Below the pieces are notes generated by a model that saw only the letters and a program-made list of their open reading frames with translations, was not told the DNA's origin and ran no database searches. The position numbers and the translations under genes are program-made. This document shows positions 17,906 through 26,591 of a DNA stretch of 64,000 bases, piece after piece. Source of the stretch: Chryseobacterium sp. LAM-KRS1 (lineage in GTDB: Bacteria > Bacteroidota > Bacteroidia > Flavobacteriales > Weeksellaceae); NCBI RefSeq assembly GCF_013184525.1, contig NZ_JAAOIZ010000001.1:248001-312000 (forward strand). Direction: 5' to 3'. How positions within the stretch are numbered: the stretch's first letter is position 1; each line of letters begins with the position of its first letter.

Positions 17906-19069
17906 ATGGACATAGAAAATATAAAAATTCAGATAAAAACTTTCTTCGGATTGGAACAGATCTTAGCTGAAGAGATTAAAAAATTAGGAGGACGAAATGT
18001 TGAAGTTAAAAACCGCGCGGTAAACTGTGAAGGAGATTTAGGTTTTCTTTATAAAATCAATTACTCGGCAAGAACGGCATTGAAGATCCTGGTACCGGTT
18101 TTTGAATTCAAGGCTTTTAATCAGCATCAGTTTTATGACAAGCTTTTTAAGCTGGAATGGGAGCAGTTTATGGATGTGGATCAATCATTTGCAATTGATG
18201 CTACCGTAAATTCAGAGACCTTTAAGCATTCACAATTTGTTACATTAAAAATGAAGGATGCTATTGTGGATTACTTTCAGGAAAAATTCAAAAAGCGCCC
18301 TAATGTGGAGCCTAAAAGTCCTGATATCAAGTTCCATTTGCATATCGACAGGGAGTTAGTAACAATTTCTCTGGATTCTTCAGGTGATCCTTTATTCAAA
18401 AGAGGATACAGAAAAGAACAGGGTGAGGCACCTATTAATGAGGTATTGGCAAGTGGAATGCTTCAGCTTGCCGGATGGGACGGAAAAGGAAATTTTCTGG
18501 ATCCGATGTGTGGCTCAGGAACTCTTCTGATCGAAGCAGCAATGATTGCTATGGATCTTCCTGCACAGATTTTCAGGAAAAGATTTGCATTCCAAAACTG
18601 GAACAATTATGATAATGATCTTTTTACTAAGATCAAGGAATTCAGAATCAATAGAGTGAAAGAATTTCAGGGTAAAATTGTAGGGTACGATATAGACGGA
18701 AGAATGCTTAACGCTGCCCGTACCAATATCGAGTCGGCTGAAATGGAAGATGTAATTGAAGTTAAGAGGCAAAACTTTTTTGAGTCTAAAAAAGAACTTT
18801 TCCCTTTATTAATGGTTTTCAATCCACCATATGATGAAAGAATCTCTATTAATGATGATGAGTTTTACAAGAAAATCGGAGATACTTTTAAAACCCATTA
18901 CCCGAATACTTTAGCCTGGCTGATTTCTTCAGATCTTGAAGCGGTAAAGAAAATAGGACTTCGTCCTTCCAGAAAGATTAAGCTCTTCAACGGAAAACTG
19001 GAGACAAGATTTTTACAATACGAAATGTACGAGGGAACTAAAAAGGTACATAAACTGGAAAATCAATAA
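17906..19069 (+). CDS. THUMP-domain RNA methyltransferase, RlmL-like
   Basis: A 387-residue protein matching the N-terminal half of E. coli RlmL (YcbY), which makes N2-methylguanosine at 23S rRNA G2445. The THUMP RNA-binding region covers about 1-155. The methyltransferase domain carries LDPMCGSGTLLIEAA (SAM motif I), GYDIDGRMLNAARTN, and the catalytic NPPY motif in VFNPPYDERI. It lacks the second RlmK-like half of the E. coli fusion, as is usual in Bacteroidetes. Such proteins were formerly called N6-adenine DNA methylases; rRNA is the more likely substrate. The gene is alone on its strand with a strong terminator behind it. Confidence 0.88.
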   Translation: MDIENIKIQIKTFFGLEQILAEEIKKLGGRNVEVKNRAVNCEGDLGFLYKINYSARTALKILVPVFEFKAFNQHQFYDKLFKLEWEQFMDVDQSFAIDATVNSETFKHSQFVTLKMKDAIVDYFQEKFKKRPNVEPKSPDIKFHLHIDRELVTISLDSSGDPLFKRGYRKEQGEAPINEVLASGMLQLAGWDGKGNFLDPMCGSGTLLIEAAMIAMDLPAQIFRKRFAFQNWNNYDNDLFTKIKEFRINRVKEFQGKIVGYDIDGRMLNAARTNIESAEMEDVIEVKRQNFFESKKELFPLLMVFNPPYDERISINDDEFYKKIGDTFKTHYPNTLAWLISSDLEAVKKIGLRPSRKIKLFNGKLETRFLQYEMYEGTKKVHKLENQ

Positions 19070-19077
19070 AATGAGAT

Positions 19078-19105
19078 AAAGCCTTCCTTATTGGAAGGCT
19101 TTTTA
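19078..19105. terminator. Bidirectional terminator
   Basis: A perfect ten-base stem (AAAGCCTTCC / GGAAGGCTTT) with a five-base loop and T-runs on both strands, between the converging RlmL-like gene and the DUF4440-like gene. Confidence 0.85.
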
Positions 19106-19106
19106 T

Positions 19107-19880
19107 TTATTTCGTAAAATAATCTTCTTCGATAAGATTCCCGTTTTCATAAACATTCATTTTTATGATCTTATTTTTTTCTTTTACAAATTCAAACACA
19201 AGATCCTTTTCTTTTGTAAAGAATCTGTTTTCTGTTTCCGGATAAAGTAAAAGCGTTTTACCTCCAACAGTCAGATTCAGGATGGAATTTTTGGGTTCAA
19301 CGCTAATAATTCCGTTTTTCCTGCTATTGTAATTACCTTGATAGGTTTTCAGAATTTGATCCTTTAACGGTATTTCCTTTCTTTCATTTTGGTATGGTGC
19401 CGGGCCGTGGTCATAACTTAAAACCCTGGACATTTTCCATTTTCCGTTCTCTAAAATCCAAAGATCAGTGAACTTGGCCAAACCATCCCTGAATTCTTTT
19501 TTACCCGTTTCATTGATGTAGAAATAATGATCACCGGAAATAATTAAACCGTACAGCTTATCGTCTTTTTTCATTGGGAAAACCCTGACAGTCTTATCAA
19601 TTGCTTCTCTCCTTAAATGGAAATCCTTATTTCCGCAAAGGTTTTTCTGGAATGTAATTTTTAATGCTTCGTCCCCTTTTGTTATTCCTCCCTTATCATG
19701 ATAGAATTCAACATCAGCAGGAATAAAACGCATCATTTCACTCACATTGCATTTGTTGTAGGCTACCCAGAACATACTATCACTTTTTACTCCTTCCTTC
19801 ATTAAAGTTTCAGTATTTTGACCGGGAATTGTCGTCAAGGTAAATATTAAAATAAATAATGTTAGGATATATTTTCTCAT
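19107..19880 (-). CDS. Secreted SnoaL/DUF4440-like protein
   Basis: A 257-residue exported protein. ATG 19880 gives a clean signal peptide, RKYILTLFILIFTL, ending near IPGQN; an upstream start would put 22 residues in front of it. Residues about 25-150 look like an NTF2/SnoaL-type cone fold (DUF4440) with DSMFWVAYNKCNVSEMMRF, YHDKGG and a closing WILENGKWKMSRVLSYDHG. The last 80 residues, with YQGNYNSRKN and VGGKTLLLYPE, are a separate beta-rich domain seen after DUF4440 in some flavobacterial proteins. No catalytic residues can be assigned. It is probably periplasmic. Confidence 0.7.
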   Translation of the reverse strand: MRKYILTLFILIFTLTTIPGQNTETLMKEGVKSDSMFWVAYNKCNVSEMMRFIPADVEFYHDKGGITKGDEALKITFQKNLCGNKDFHLRREAIDKTVRVFPMKKDDKLYGLIISGDHYFYINETGKKEFRDGLAKFTDLWILENGKWKMSRVLSYDHGPAPYQNERKEIPLKDQILKTYQGNYNSRKNGIISVEPKNSILNLTVGGKTLLLYPETENRFFTKEKDLVFEFVKEKNKIIKMNVYENGNLIEEDYFTK

Positions 19881-19984
19881 TATAGTAGGCTTGTATGTTG
19901 TAAGACAAATATGACAAATTTTATCATAAGGAATGTTGATCTGCAAAAATATTTTATTAGCATAGTTCTATGGAATTAAAGATC

Positions 19985-19992
19985 TATATTTG
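19985..19992 (+). promoter_or_regulatory. Putative -7 element (TATATTTG) for the small membrane protein
   Basis: An exact TAnnTTTG match, 28 bases before the GTG start at 20021. It supports a transcript beginning near 19997. Confidence 0.4.
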
Positions 19993-20020
19993 ATTTTATA
20001 AAGTGATTTAAATTTATTGC

Positions 20021-20413
20021 GTGTCTTGGAATATTTTTGATGCAATCGAAGCCGTTTTTGATCTCCTGAATTTATTAGATAGTCCATCCTGGAGAAAGGA
20101 ACAGAAATCTAAGAAAATTAAAAGCTCAAAGTATAAACTTGAGTGGACAAGTGCTGGCCTAATCTTTACAGGCTCTGTATTATTATTTTTTATTTTTAAA
20201 GAACCATTACCCGTTCAATATCCTTTTCAAACATTATTCGTCGGTATTCTAATTGGTATTTTCATCGCTTCTTTATGTTGTTTTGTTATGCATATTCTGA
20301 CTGTATTTTATTTCAGAAGTTTGTTTTCCATGATTTTTTTCTGCGTTTCTCTGATTCTTTTTTCTAGTGCATCGGTATTATTCCTCTATTTTAAATCCGG
20401 ATTATTTTTATAA
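20021..20413 (+). CDS. Small hypothetical membrane protein, GTG start
   Basis: A 130-residue protein of unknown family. It starts with GTG (SWNIFDAIEAVFDLLN), because no in-frame ATG lies between the upstream stop at 20009 and this point. A charged segment with WRKEQKSKKIKSSKYK (about 24-40) is followed by three strongly hydrophobic segments (about 45-60, 68-95 and 100-128), so it should sit in the inner membrane. An exact -7 motif precedes it by 28 bases. It lies upstream of the glycosidase gene but is separated from it by 177 bases with its own AT-rich control region. Function unknown. Confidence 0.55.
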   Translation: MSWNIFDAIEAVFDLLNLLDSPSWRKEQKSKKIKSSKYKLEWTSAGLIFTGSVLLFFIFKEPLPVQYPFQTLFVGILIGIFIASLCCFVMHILTVFYFRSLFSMIFFCVSLILFSSASVLFLYFKSGLFL

Positions 20414-20590
20414 CAAGCTCAATTTCCCTCTTCTATTATCAACTTTAAAACGTTTTAATGTAGTTTGATTTTATATTAATAGCTGTTTTGTATTTTCATT
20501 GATAAAATAATAGGTGATTTTGATAATTTATTATTAATTAATTGTTAAGGTTTATTTTAGATTCGTAATAAACAGTTAAATACTTTTATT

Positions 20591-22021
20591 ATGAAAAAAA
20601 TTAGCTTACTATCCCTACTTATTCTGTTGATAGGTGTTTTCAGCGTTATATCATGTAATTCCGATCCTTTGGATGATTCAGTAACGTCACAGGATAATTC
20701 CTTATCAGCAAAGAGTAGTTTAACCTCTAAAGTGGCTGCTTTTGGTAAGAATCCACTTTCTGTAATGTATGTTGAGGTCAACAACAATGATATCAGGGAA
20801 GTTGGTAAATATAAATTGGCAGACGGAAGACAACTTTTTGATGTGGCAATTATTTTTGCCGCCAACATCAATTATAATACGACAACCCAAAAGGCTTATT
20901 TGTATTTTAATCCTCAGGTAACCAACGTGCTCAGCAATAAAAATACCTATATAAAACCTTTGCAGGAAAAGGGTATTAAAGTAATGTTATCCATTCTGGG
21001 AAATCATCAGGGAGCAGGATTTGCTAACTTTCCCAGCCAGGCTGCTGCACAGGCTTTTGCCCAGGAACTGGCTGATGCTGTAAATACGTACGGATTAGAC
21101 GGAATTGATTTTGATGATGAATATGCAAATTATGGTGCCAATGGAACAGGGCAGGCTAATCAGTCTTCATTTGTATACCTTGTAACGGCGCTTAGAGACT
21201 TACTTCCTGATAAAATTATTTCTTTTTACAATATCGGACCTTCTGCAAGCAACCTTTCCTATAATGGGGTCACTGTTGGGTCAAAGGTAGATTATGCATG
21301 GAACCCTTATTACAGTACATACTCAGCACCTAATATCCCAGGCCTTGATAGCGCTCATAAAGGGGCTGCGGCTGTCAATGTAAACTCTTCAACTTCCAGC
21401 TATACAAGTACTTCTACGGTTTCAAATTTTGCACAGAGAACCAAAGATGACGGATATGGCGTATTTTTATATTATGATCTTGGAGCTACCAATATCGCCT
21501 CTTATTTTACCAATGCTACAAGTATATTGTATGGGCAAAATACAGTGTATGGAGACGGGACAACAACACCTACGACAGGAATTACTTCGGGGGCCACTTA
21601 TCAATTGGTTTCTGCGACCAATGGAACAAGCATGCTGGATGTTTTGAATGCAGGTACTACAGATGGAACAAAAGTTCAGCTATGGGCATCCAATGGCAAT
21701 ACGGCACAAAAATGGAAAATTACTGACGTGGGAGGAGGGTATTATAAGCTCCAACCTTTGAATGCACCCACAAAATCTTTAGATGTATCCAATTCCGGGA
21801 CAACAAACGGAACCCAGGTGCAAATCTATACTGATAATGGAACCAACGCACAGAAATGGAAAATAACATCCGTAGGAAATGATTATTATACTTTGTCACC
21901 TGCTCACGCATCAGGCTTTAATCTGGATGTGAATAATGGTTCTTCAGCTAACGGAACAAAAATTCAGATCTGGACGGCAAATACAGGAAATGCACAAAAA
22001 TGGAAGTTGGTAAAATTATAA
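20591..22021 (+). CDS. Endo-beta-N-acetylglucosaminidase (Endo H/F1-like) lipoprotein with ricin-type lectin domain
   Basis: A 476-residue lipoprotein with lipobox VISC (C22). Residues about 50-310 form a GH18 domain of the Endo H/Endo F1 kind, with LGNHQGAGFANFPS and the catalytic signature DGIDFDDEY (D170, D173, D175, E177). Such enzymes cut between the two GlcNAc residues of N-glycan cores. Residues about 335-476 form a ricin-type beta-trefoil with three repeats, each closing in AQKWK (QxW motif), a sugar-binding module. There is no T9SS tail, so membrane anchoring is by lipid. The gene is monocistronic, with a strong terminator after it. N-glycan specificity is inferred from family; chitinase activity is less likely. 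Confidence 0.88.
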   Translation: MKKISLLSLLILLIGVFSVISCNSDPLDDSVTSQDNSLSAKSSLTSKVAAFGKNPLSVMYVEVNNNDIREVGKYKLADGRQLFDVAIIFAANINYNTTTQKAYLYFNPQVTNVLSNKNTYIKPLQEKGIKVMLSILGNHQGAGFANFPSQAAAQAFAQELADAVNTYGLDGIDFDDEYANYGANGTGQANQSSFVYLVTALRDLLPDKIISFYNIGPSASNLSYNGVTVGSKVDYAWNPYYSTYSAPNIPGLDSAHKGAAAVNVNSSTSSYTSTSTVSNFAQRTKDDGYGVFLYYDLGATNIASYFTNATSILYGQNTVYGDGTTTPTTGITSGATYQLVSATNGTSMLDVLNAGTTDGTKVQLWASNGNTAQKWKITDVGGGYYKLQPLNAPTKSLDVSNSGTTNGTQVQIYTDNGTNAQKWKITSVGNDYYTLSPAHASGFNLDVNNGSSANGTKIQIWTANTGNAQKWKLVKL

Positions 22022-22038
22022 TCCGGTAATTTACATGT

Positions 22039-22074
22039 AAAAGGACAGATTTCAACATGGAGTCTGTCCTTTTT
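22039..22074. terminator. Bidirectional terminator
   Basis: An eleven-base stem (AAAAGGACAGA / TCTGTCCTTTT) between the converging glycosidase and AraC genes, with T-runs on both strands. Confidence 0.8.
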
Positions 22075-22078
22075 ATTT

Positions 22079-22885
22079 TTATCTGATCATGGATGGAGCG
22101 TAGCCATATTGCTTTTTGAATGCATAGGAGAAGTGGGATAAATCCTCAAAGCCTACTTCCATAAATATATCTGATGGTTTCTTATGTTTTTCAGCAAGGT
22201 GGTAATGAGCTAATTCAAGTCTTTTACGGGTAAGCCACCGCTGAGGTGTGGTTTGAAATGTTTTTCGGAAATCCCGGTTGAAAGTGGACAAACTTCTTCC
22301 TGTAAGGTAACCAAATCGTTCCAAAGGCATATTGAACATATAATTTTTCTCCATAAAATCAACGAGATTGATTTTTCCGGGTTCCTCAAAATCAGCTAAA
22401 ACAGTGTCAATTTCCGGATTAATTTCCCGTAGAATACTGATTGATTCCATGATTTTCAGTGATGCGATATGTTCCGGGAAAGTTTGGGTCATCTCAAAAT
22501 AGGGTATTAATGAGGCAAGGCAACTTTGTAATAAAGGATGATTGCTGAAACTGAAGATTTCAGGTTCTTTCCGGATTACAGAATCCTGGATATCCATATT
22601 TGAATAAAACTGCTTTAAACGGTCTGTCGTAAGATGCATTACTACTGCTTTATGGGGGCGGCCGTCTTTAGGATAATTAATAATTGTTGCCAATTGGTTC
22701 CTCGGAATAAGAAAAATGTCTCCCGATGTAAAATGATAAGAGCGATCGGCCTGGATGATCTTCGTTTCCCCGGAAATAAACCACACCAGCATATGATATT
22801 CAAAAACAGTTTCAGTTTTAAATAATTTATCTTCATAGGAAGAAAGCTTAATATCCGGTGTGATGTATTTGATGTGAAAATCCAT
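22079..22885 (-). CDS. AraC family transcriptional regulator
   Basis: A 268-residue regulator. The N-terminal cupin-like sensor domain (about 1-150) is followed by a C-terminal AraC double helix-turn-helix (about 175-268) with MPLERFGYLTGRSLSTFNRD and PSDIFMEVGFEDLSHFSYAF. It is co-directional with the SDR gene and begins 45 bases after it, so the pair is probably one operon. A phased direct repeat upstream of the SDR gene is a good candidate for its binding site. The inducer is unknown; activation of the SDR operon in response to the SDR substrate is an inference. Confidence 0.9.
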   Translation of the reverse strand: MDFHIKYITPDIKLSSYEDKLFKTETVFEYHMLVWFISGETKIIQADRSYHFTSGDIFLIPRNQLATIINYPKDGRPHKAVVMHLTTDRLKQFYSNMDIQDSVIRKEPEIFSFSNHPLLQSCLASLIPYFEMTQTFPEHIASLKIMESISILREINPEIDTVLADFEEPGKINLVDFMEKNYMFNMPLERFGYLTGRSLSTFNRDFRKTFQTTPQRWLTRKRLELAHYHLAEKHKKPSDIFMEVGFEDLSHFSYAFKKQYGYAPSMIR

Positions 22886-22930
22886 TGCTTCTAGTTTTCA
22901 ATAACAAAATTATTCATTTTCAAAGTATAT

Positions 22931-23941
22931 TTATCCTATATTGAATGGAATTCCAACCATTTCTTCGCTAAGTTTCCAGAGATGTTCAGCATTTTGTTTA
23001 TCCAGAGAATAAGATTGTACTCCTCGTATAGTGGCAGGGTCATCAAACCGGTGCTCAATTTGTCCGTGGTCTATCTCTGCAATATCGCAGTTTTCACAAT
23101 ACACTCCTCCGATGTCATGGAGAAGAGGGCTTGTGGCGCACCATACTGTTGTTGCTGCTCCCTGGGGAATGGTTTTTAATCTGGCTTCCACTTCAGGTTT
23201 TATGTTTCCATCCTCGTCATGGGTACCTATTTGCTTGAACAGGTCTATGGGTTCTTCTCTTCCTAAATCAGTTCCGTATACAGAACCCGGATGGACGGAA
23301 TAAGCCCTTACATTAAATGCCTTTCCTCTTGCGTCAAGCTCTACAGCGAAAAGATTGCATGCTGTTTTTGACTGGCCATATCCGAGTAGGGTTTGATATT
23401 CCCGATGCTCAAAATTAGGATCTTCAAAATTAAATGGCGCCATCTGGTGTCCATAAGATGAAACACTGATTACTCTGGCTCCGTTAGCTTTTTTTAGGGC
23501 AGGCCATAATCTGGCGGTAAGGTGGAATTGTCCCAGGTAATTGGTGGCGAGCTGTGATTCGATTCCGCGGCTATCTCTGCGGAGCGGAACCCACATAATT
23601 CCGGCATTATTGATCAGGAGATCCAATTTTTTTCCTGAAGCAATAAATTTTTCTGCAAAGGCATCAATGGATTGAGGATCCATAAGGTCCAGTAATTCAA
23701 ATTCAATGTTTTGAACTCCTGACAGGTTTTTCCTTGCTTTTTCAATATCCCTGGCAGGAACGATGACTTGCGCACCTGCCGAAACCAGAGTTTTCGTAGT
23801 CTCAAGGCCGATTCCTGCATATCCACCGGTAATAATAACCGTTTTTCCAGTAAGATCAATTCCTTTAATAACATCCCAGCTTGTTGATTGTGCATTGAAA
23901 CCGGAATGGATCGGACTTTGTACATTTTTGTCTTGTATCAT
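22931..23941 (-). CDS. Short-chain dehydrogenase/reductase
   Basis: A 336-residue NAD(P)-dependent oxidoreductase. The cofactor motif TGGYAGIG (38-45), NNAG (111-114), a catalytic Ser near 161 and YGQSK (Y188, K192) are all present. VPARD after the second strand suggests NADP. At 336 residues it is longer than classical SDRs (about 250) and resembles the WW-domain oxidoreductase/retinol dehydrogenase-like group. The substrate is unknown. It is followed by an AraC regulator gene and preceded by a clear promoter with a paired operator, so it looks inducible. Confidence 0.88.
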   Translation of the reverse strand: MIQDKNVQSPIHSGFNAQSTSWDVIKGIDLTGKTVIITGGYAGIGLETTKTLVSAGAQVIVPARDIEKARKNLSGVQNIEFELLDLMDPQSIDAFAEKFIASGKKLDLLINNAGIMWVPLRRDSRGIESQLATNYLGQFHLTARLWPALKKANGARVISVSSYGHQMAPFNFEDPNFEHREYQTLLGYGQSKTACNLFAVELDARGKAFNVRAYSVHPGSVYGTDLGREEPIDLFKQIGTHDEDGNIKPEVEARLKTIPQGAATTVWCATSPLLHDIGGVYCENCDIAEIDHGQIEHRFDDPATIRGVQSYSLDKQNAEHLWKLSEEMVGIPFNIG

Positions 23942-23964
23942 GTTTTTATTTTTAATTGATATGA

Positions 23965-23972
23965 CAAAGGTA
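23965..23972 (-). promoter_or_regulatory. Putative -7 element (TACCTTTG) of the SDR-AraC operon
   Basis: An exact TAnnTTTG on the reverse strand, 23 bases before the SDR start codon. The paired repeats at 23994-24031 start 21 bases further upstream, covering the -33 region. Confidence 0.5.
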
Positions 23973-23993
23973 TAGCGTACAGGAATCTGGTAA

Positions 23994-24031
23994 TTTGTTT
24001 AAAATGTCAATTTACTTTGTTTAAAATTTCA
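23994..24031 (-). promoter_or_regulatory. Probable AraC-type operator: two direct repeats 22 bases apart
   Basis: The 16-base unit TTTGTTTAAAATnTCA occurs at 23994-24009 and 24016-24031 with one mismatch, 22 bases start to start (two helical turns). This is the usual arrangement of AraC-family half-sites. The proximal copy overlaps the -33 region of the SDR promoter, the usual position for activation. The AraC gene of the same operon is the natural candidate regulator. Confidence 0.55.
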
Positions 24032-24130
24032 TGCACACTCATCGAAAAATTGCTGTAATGACCTCTTCTTTTGTAATAAAAATCTGTTCTACCATATTGG
24101 TGTTAATTTAGGTGAATACCTGTTAAACTG

Positions 24131-24162
24131 TTTGCGAATTCTTTTATGAATGGTTAATTTTG
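24131..24162 (+). promoter_or_regulatory. Promoter of the GT2 gene (TTTG-N20-TAATTTTG)
   Basis: TTTG at 24131-24134 and an exact -7 element at 24155-24162, 20 bases apart, match the full Bacteroidetes -33/-7 consensus. The predicted start of transcription is just before the TTG start codon at 24176. Confidence 0.55.
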
Positions 24163-24175
24163 ACAAATTTTCAAT

Positions 24176-25180
24176 TTGAAACCTACTATTTCCATCGTTA
24201 TCGCTATTTTCAACCGGAAAGATGAGCTTTTCGAGCTGCTGAACTCTCTGACTCAACAAACAGACAGGGAGTTTGAAATTATTATTGTGGATGATGGTTC
24301 TATGATTGATCTTAAACCCACGATTAAAAATTTTGATGACATCCTTTCGATCAGGTATTTCAGGAAAGATAATTCAGGACCTGGTTTGTCAAGAAATTAC
24401 GGAGCTCAGCGAGCTGAAAATGATTGGCTTGTTTTTGTGGATAGTGATGTGATTGTGGAAAATGATTATATAGAAAATATTAAGAAAGATATTCTGGAAA
24501 TTCCCTGTGATGCATTTGGAGGTGCAGATAAGGCTCATAAAGGATTTAATCTGATGCAAAAGGCGATTTCCTATTCTATGACTTCCGTGTTTACTACCGG
24601 AGGGATTCGTGGCAGTAAGAAATCCGTTTCTAAATTTCAGCCTCGTAGCTTTAATATGGGAGTGAAAAAAGAGGTTTTCGATAAAGTTGGAGGATTTTCT
24701 GAAATGAGAATCGGGGAGGATCCGGATCTGTCTATGACATTGTGGGAAAACGGCTTTACTACGGCTTTCTTCGATAATATTGCAGTGTATCATAAGCGCA
24801 GGGTAGATTTTGGGAAATTTTCCAAACAGGTATTTCAGTTTGGCTGTGCAAGGCCTATTCTGAATCAGCGGCATCCGAATTATGTGAAGATTTCCTTCGC
24901 TTTTCCCAGCCTTTTCTTATTAGGATATATTCTTGGTTTTATAGAGTACTTTGTAATGGGAAGAGGGATTATTCTTGCTTTTTATGGATTATATACTTTT
25001 CTGGTTTTCTTTCACGCTTTATGGGTTACCAAGAATATTAGCATTGCCGGTATGGCTGTGATTTCTACGTATGTTCAGATGTTTTCTTATGGATACGGAT
25101 TTCTGAAATCATGGATTTTACTCAATGTGTTCAGGATGAAACCCGAAGATGCGTTTCCAAAACATTATCATAAAAAATAA
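24176..25180 (+). CDS. Family 2 glycosyltransferase, TTG start
   Basis: A 334-residue GT-A fold glycosyltransferase. From TTG 24176 it begins KPTISIVIAIFNRKDEL, exactly where the GT2 domain should start; an in-frame stop at 24161 rules out an upstream ATG. Nucleotide-sugar motifs are VDDG in strand two and the DxD-like FVDSDV. A GGFSEMRIGEDPDLSMTLW acceptor-side motif follows. Two or three membrane segments at about 237-315 anchor it to the inner membrane. Sugar and acceptor are unknown; surface polysaccharide or glycolipid synthesis is likely. It stands alone, with a full promoter and a terminator. Confidence 0.88.
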   Translation: MKPTISIVIAIFNRKDELFELLNSLTQQTDREFEIIIVDDGSMIDLKPTIKNFDDILSIRYFRKDNSGPGLSRNYGAQRAENDWLVFVDSDVIVENDYIENIKKDILEIPCDAFGGADKAHKGFNLMQKAISYSMTSVFTTGGIRGSKKSVSKFQPRSFNMGVKKEVFDKVGGFSEMRIGEDPDLSMTLWENGFTTAFFDNIAVYHKRRVDFGKFSKQVFQFGCARPILNQRHPNYVKISFAFPSLFLLGYILGFIEYFVMGRGIILAFYGLYTFLVFFHALWVTKNISIAGMAVISTYVQMFSYGYGFLKSWILLNVFRMKPEDAFPKHYHKK

Positions 25181-25208
25181 ATGCTGTTGAAATTCAACAG
25201 CATTTATT
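25176..25208. terminator. Bidirectional terminator
   Basis: A 14-base perfect stem with a five-base loop between the converging GT2 and PLP-enzyme genes. The arm AATAAATGCTGTTG overlaps the GT2 stop codon. Confidence 0.8.
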
Positions 25209-25219
25209 ACAATGATTGA

Positions 25220-26446
25220 TTAGTATATGGATGTGTTTTCATGGTGGAGAACGCCTGTTTTTACCATGCATTCTTTCATTTTTTGATAGGTTCTTTCAAT
25301 GTCGTGATCAAGACCTATTGAGAATCTGATCAATCCGTCAGATATTCCCATTGCAATTCTTTCCTCTTCAGGGATTTCAGATGATGTTGAGCTGCCTGAG
25401 CAAGAGAATAATGTTTTATAAAAGCCGAGACTTACAGCAAGATATCCTAAATTTTCCTGTTGCATCAGTTCCATCAGCTCATTGGCTTTTTCTGTTGTAC
25501 CTGCATCTAAAGTCATCAAGCCTCCGAATCCGTACTCTTCATGCATCATGCTTTTCATGAGTTCATGATTTTTATGAGAAGGCAATCCAGGATAGGAAAC
25601 TTTTAATCCATCCTGCTCGAATTTTTCAGCAAGATATTGTGCGTTATAGCTATGCTGCTTCATCCGGATGTGAAGTGTTCTCAGATTTTTTAGAATACTG
25701 GCCGAACGGAAACTGTCCATTGTTGGTCCCAATAGCATACAAGCTCCGTTATTTACGTTTTTGGTATCGTTGATAAACTCCTGTGATCCGCAATAAACGC
25801 CTCCCACGGTATCACTGCTTCCGTTGATGAATTTTGTTAAACTATGAATTACAATATCAGCCCCCAATAAAGTCGGAGAAATTGAAAGAGGGGAGAATGT
25901 ATTATCAACGATCAGCTTAAGATTGTGTTTTTTACATATTTGAGAAAGTTTTCTAAGATCTGCAACTTCCAGAAGTGGGTTGCTTACACTTTCACAATAA
26001 ATAACTTTGGTGTTGGGCTGTATCGACTTTTCGATCCATTCAATATTATTGATATCCAGAAAAGTGGTTTCGATATTAAAAGGAGGAAGGAAGTTTTTCA
26101 GAAATGCATAGGTTCCTCCATAAATTGTTCTGCTGGAAATAATATGGTCACCACTTTTACAAACCTGTAAAAGTACGGATGTAATTGCTCCCATTCCTGA
26201 TGCGGTAACATTGGCGGCTTCCGTGTTTTCCAATTTGGCTAAAGCCTGAGCCAGATAAAGGTTCATTGGAGATGAATGTCTGGAGTATAGATAGCAACCT
26301 TCTGCATTTCCTTCGAATGTATCGAACATTGTCTTAGCTGAAAGAAAAGTGTAGGTTGAACTGTCAGAAATTGAAGGATTTACTCCGCCAAATTCTCCAA
26401 AGTATTGTAAGTCCTGTATTTCGTTTGCTGCGTTGAAATCTTCCAT
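25220..26446 (-). CDS. Cys/Met metabolism PLP-dependent enzyme (gamma-lyase/synthase type)
   Basis: A 408-residue fold-type I PLP enzyme of the Cys/Met metabolism family. It has TASGMGAITSVLLQ (phosphate cup), VDNTF (D181, which holds the pyridine N) and HSLTKFINGSSD with the PLP lysine K205; YSRHSSPMN near 54-62 also fits. Candidates are methionine gamma-lyase, cystathionine gamma-lyase and cystathionine gamma-synthase. Divergent pairing with an Lrp/AsnC regulator suggests a catabolic lyase controlled by an amino acid, such as methionine gamma-lyase, but that choice is an inference. No other sulfur-metabolism gene is near. Confidence 0.85.
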   Translation of the reverse strand: MEDFNAANEIQDLQYFGEFGGVNPSISDSSTYTFLSAKTMFDTFEGNAEGCYLYSRHSSPMNLYLAQALAKLENTEAANVTASGMGAITSVLLQVCKSGDHIISSRTIYGGTYAFLKNFLPPFNIETTFLDINNIEWIEKSIQPNTKVIYCESVSNPLLEVADLRKLSQICKKHNLKLIVDNTFSPLSISPTLLGADIVIHSLTKFINGSSDTVGGVYCGSQEFINDTKNVNNGACMLLGPTMDSFRSASILKNLRTLHIRMKQHSYNAQYLAEKFEQDGLKVSYPGLPSHKNHELMKSMMHEEYGFGGLMTLDAGTTEKANELMELMQQENLGYLAVSLGFYKTLFSCSGSSTSSEIPEEERIAMGISDGLIRFSIGLDHDIERTYQKMKECMVKTGVLHHENTSIY

Positions 26447-26552
26447 TGTTTTTGTTTTTAAATTTGAGTTATTTTAAGTTTTATTACAATGGTTTTGATA
26501 AATATTAGAGGATAAATCTATAAAATTGGATTATTGTAGAAAATATGTTTAT

Positions 26553-26560
26553 TATATTTG
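26553..26560 (+). promoter_or_regulatory. Putative -7 element (TATATTTG) of the Lrp gene
   Basis: An exact TAnnTTTG, 31 bases before the start codon, with a TTG at 26534-26536 as a short-spaced -33 candidate. Confidence 0.45.
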
Positions 26561-26591
26561 TGTGAAATAACTTTTTTCCAAAAAAAAATCT

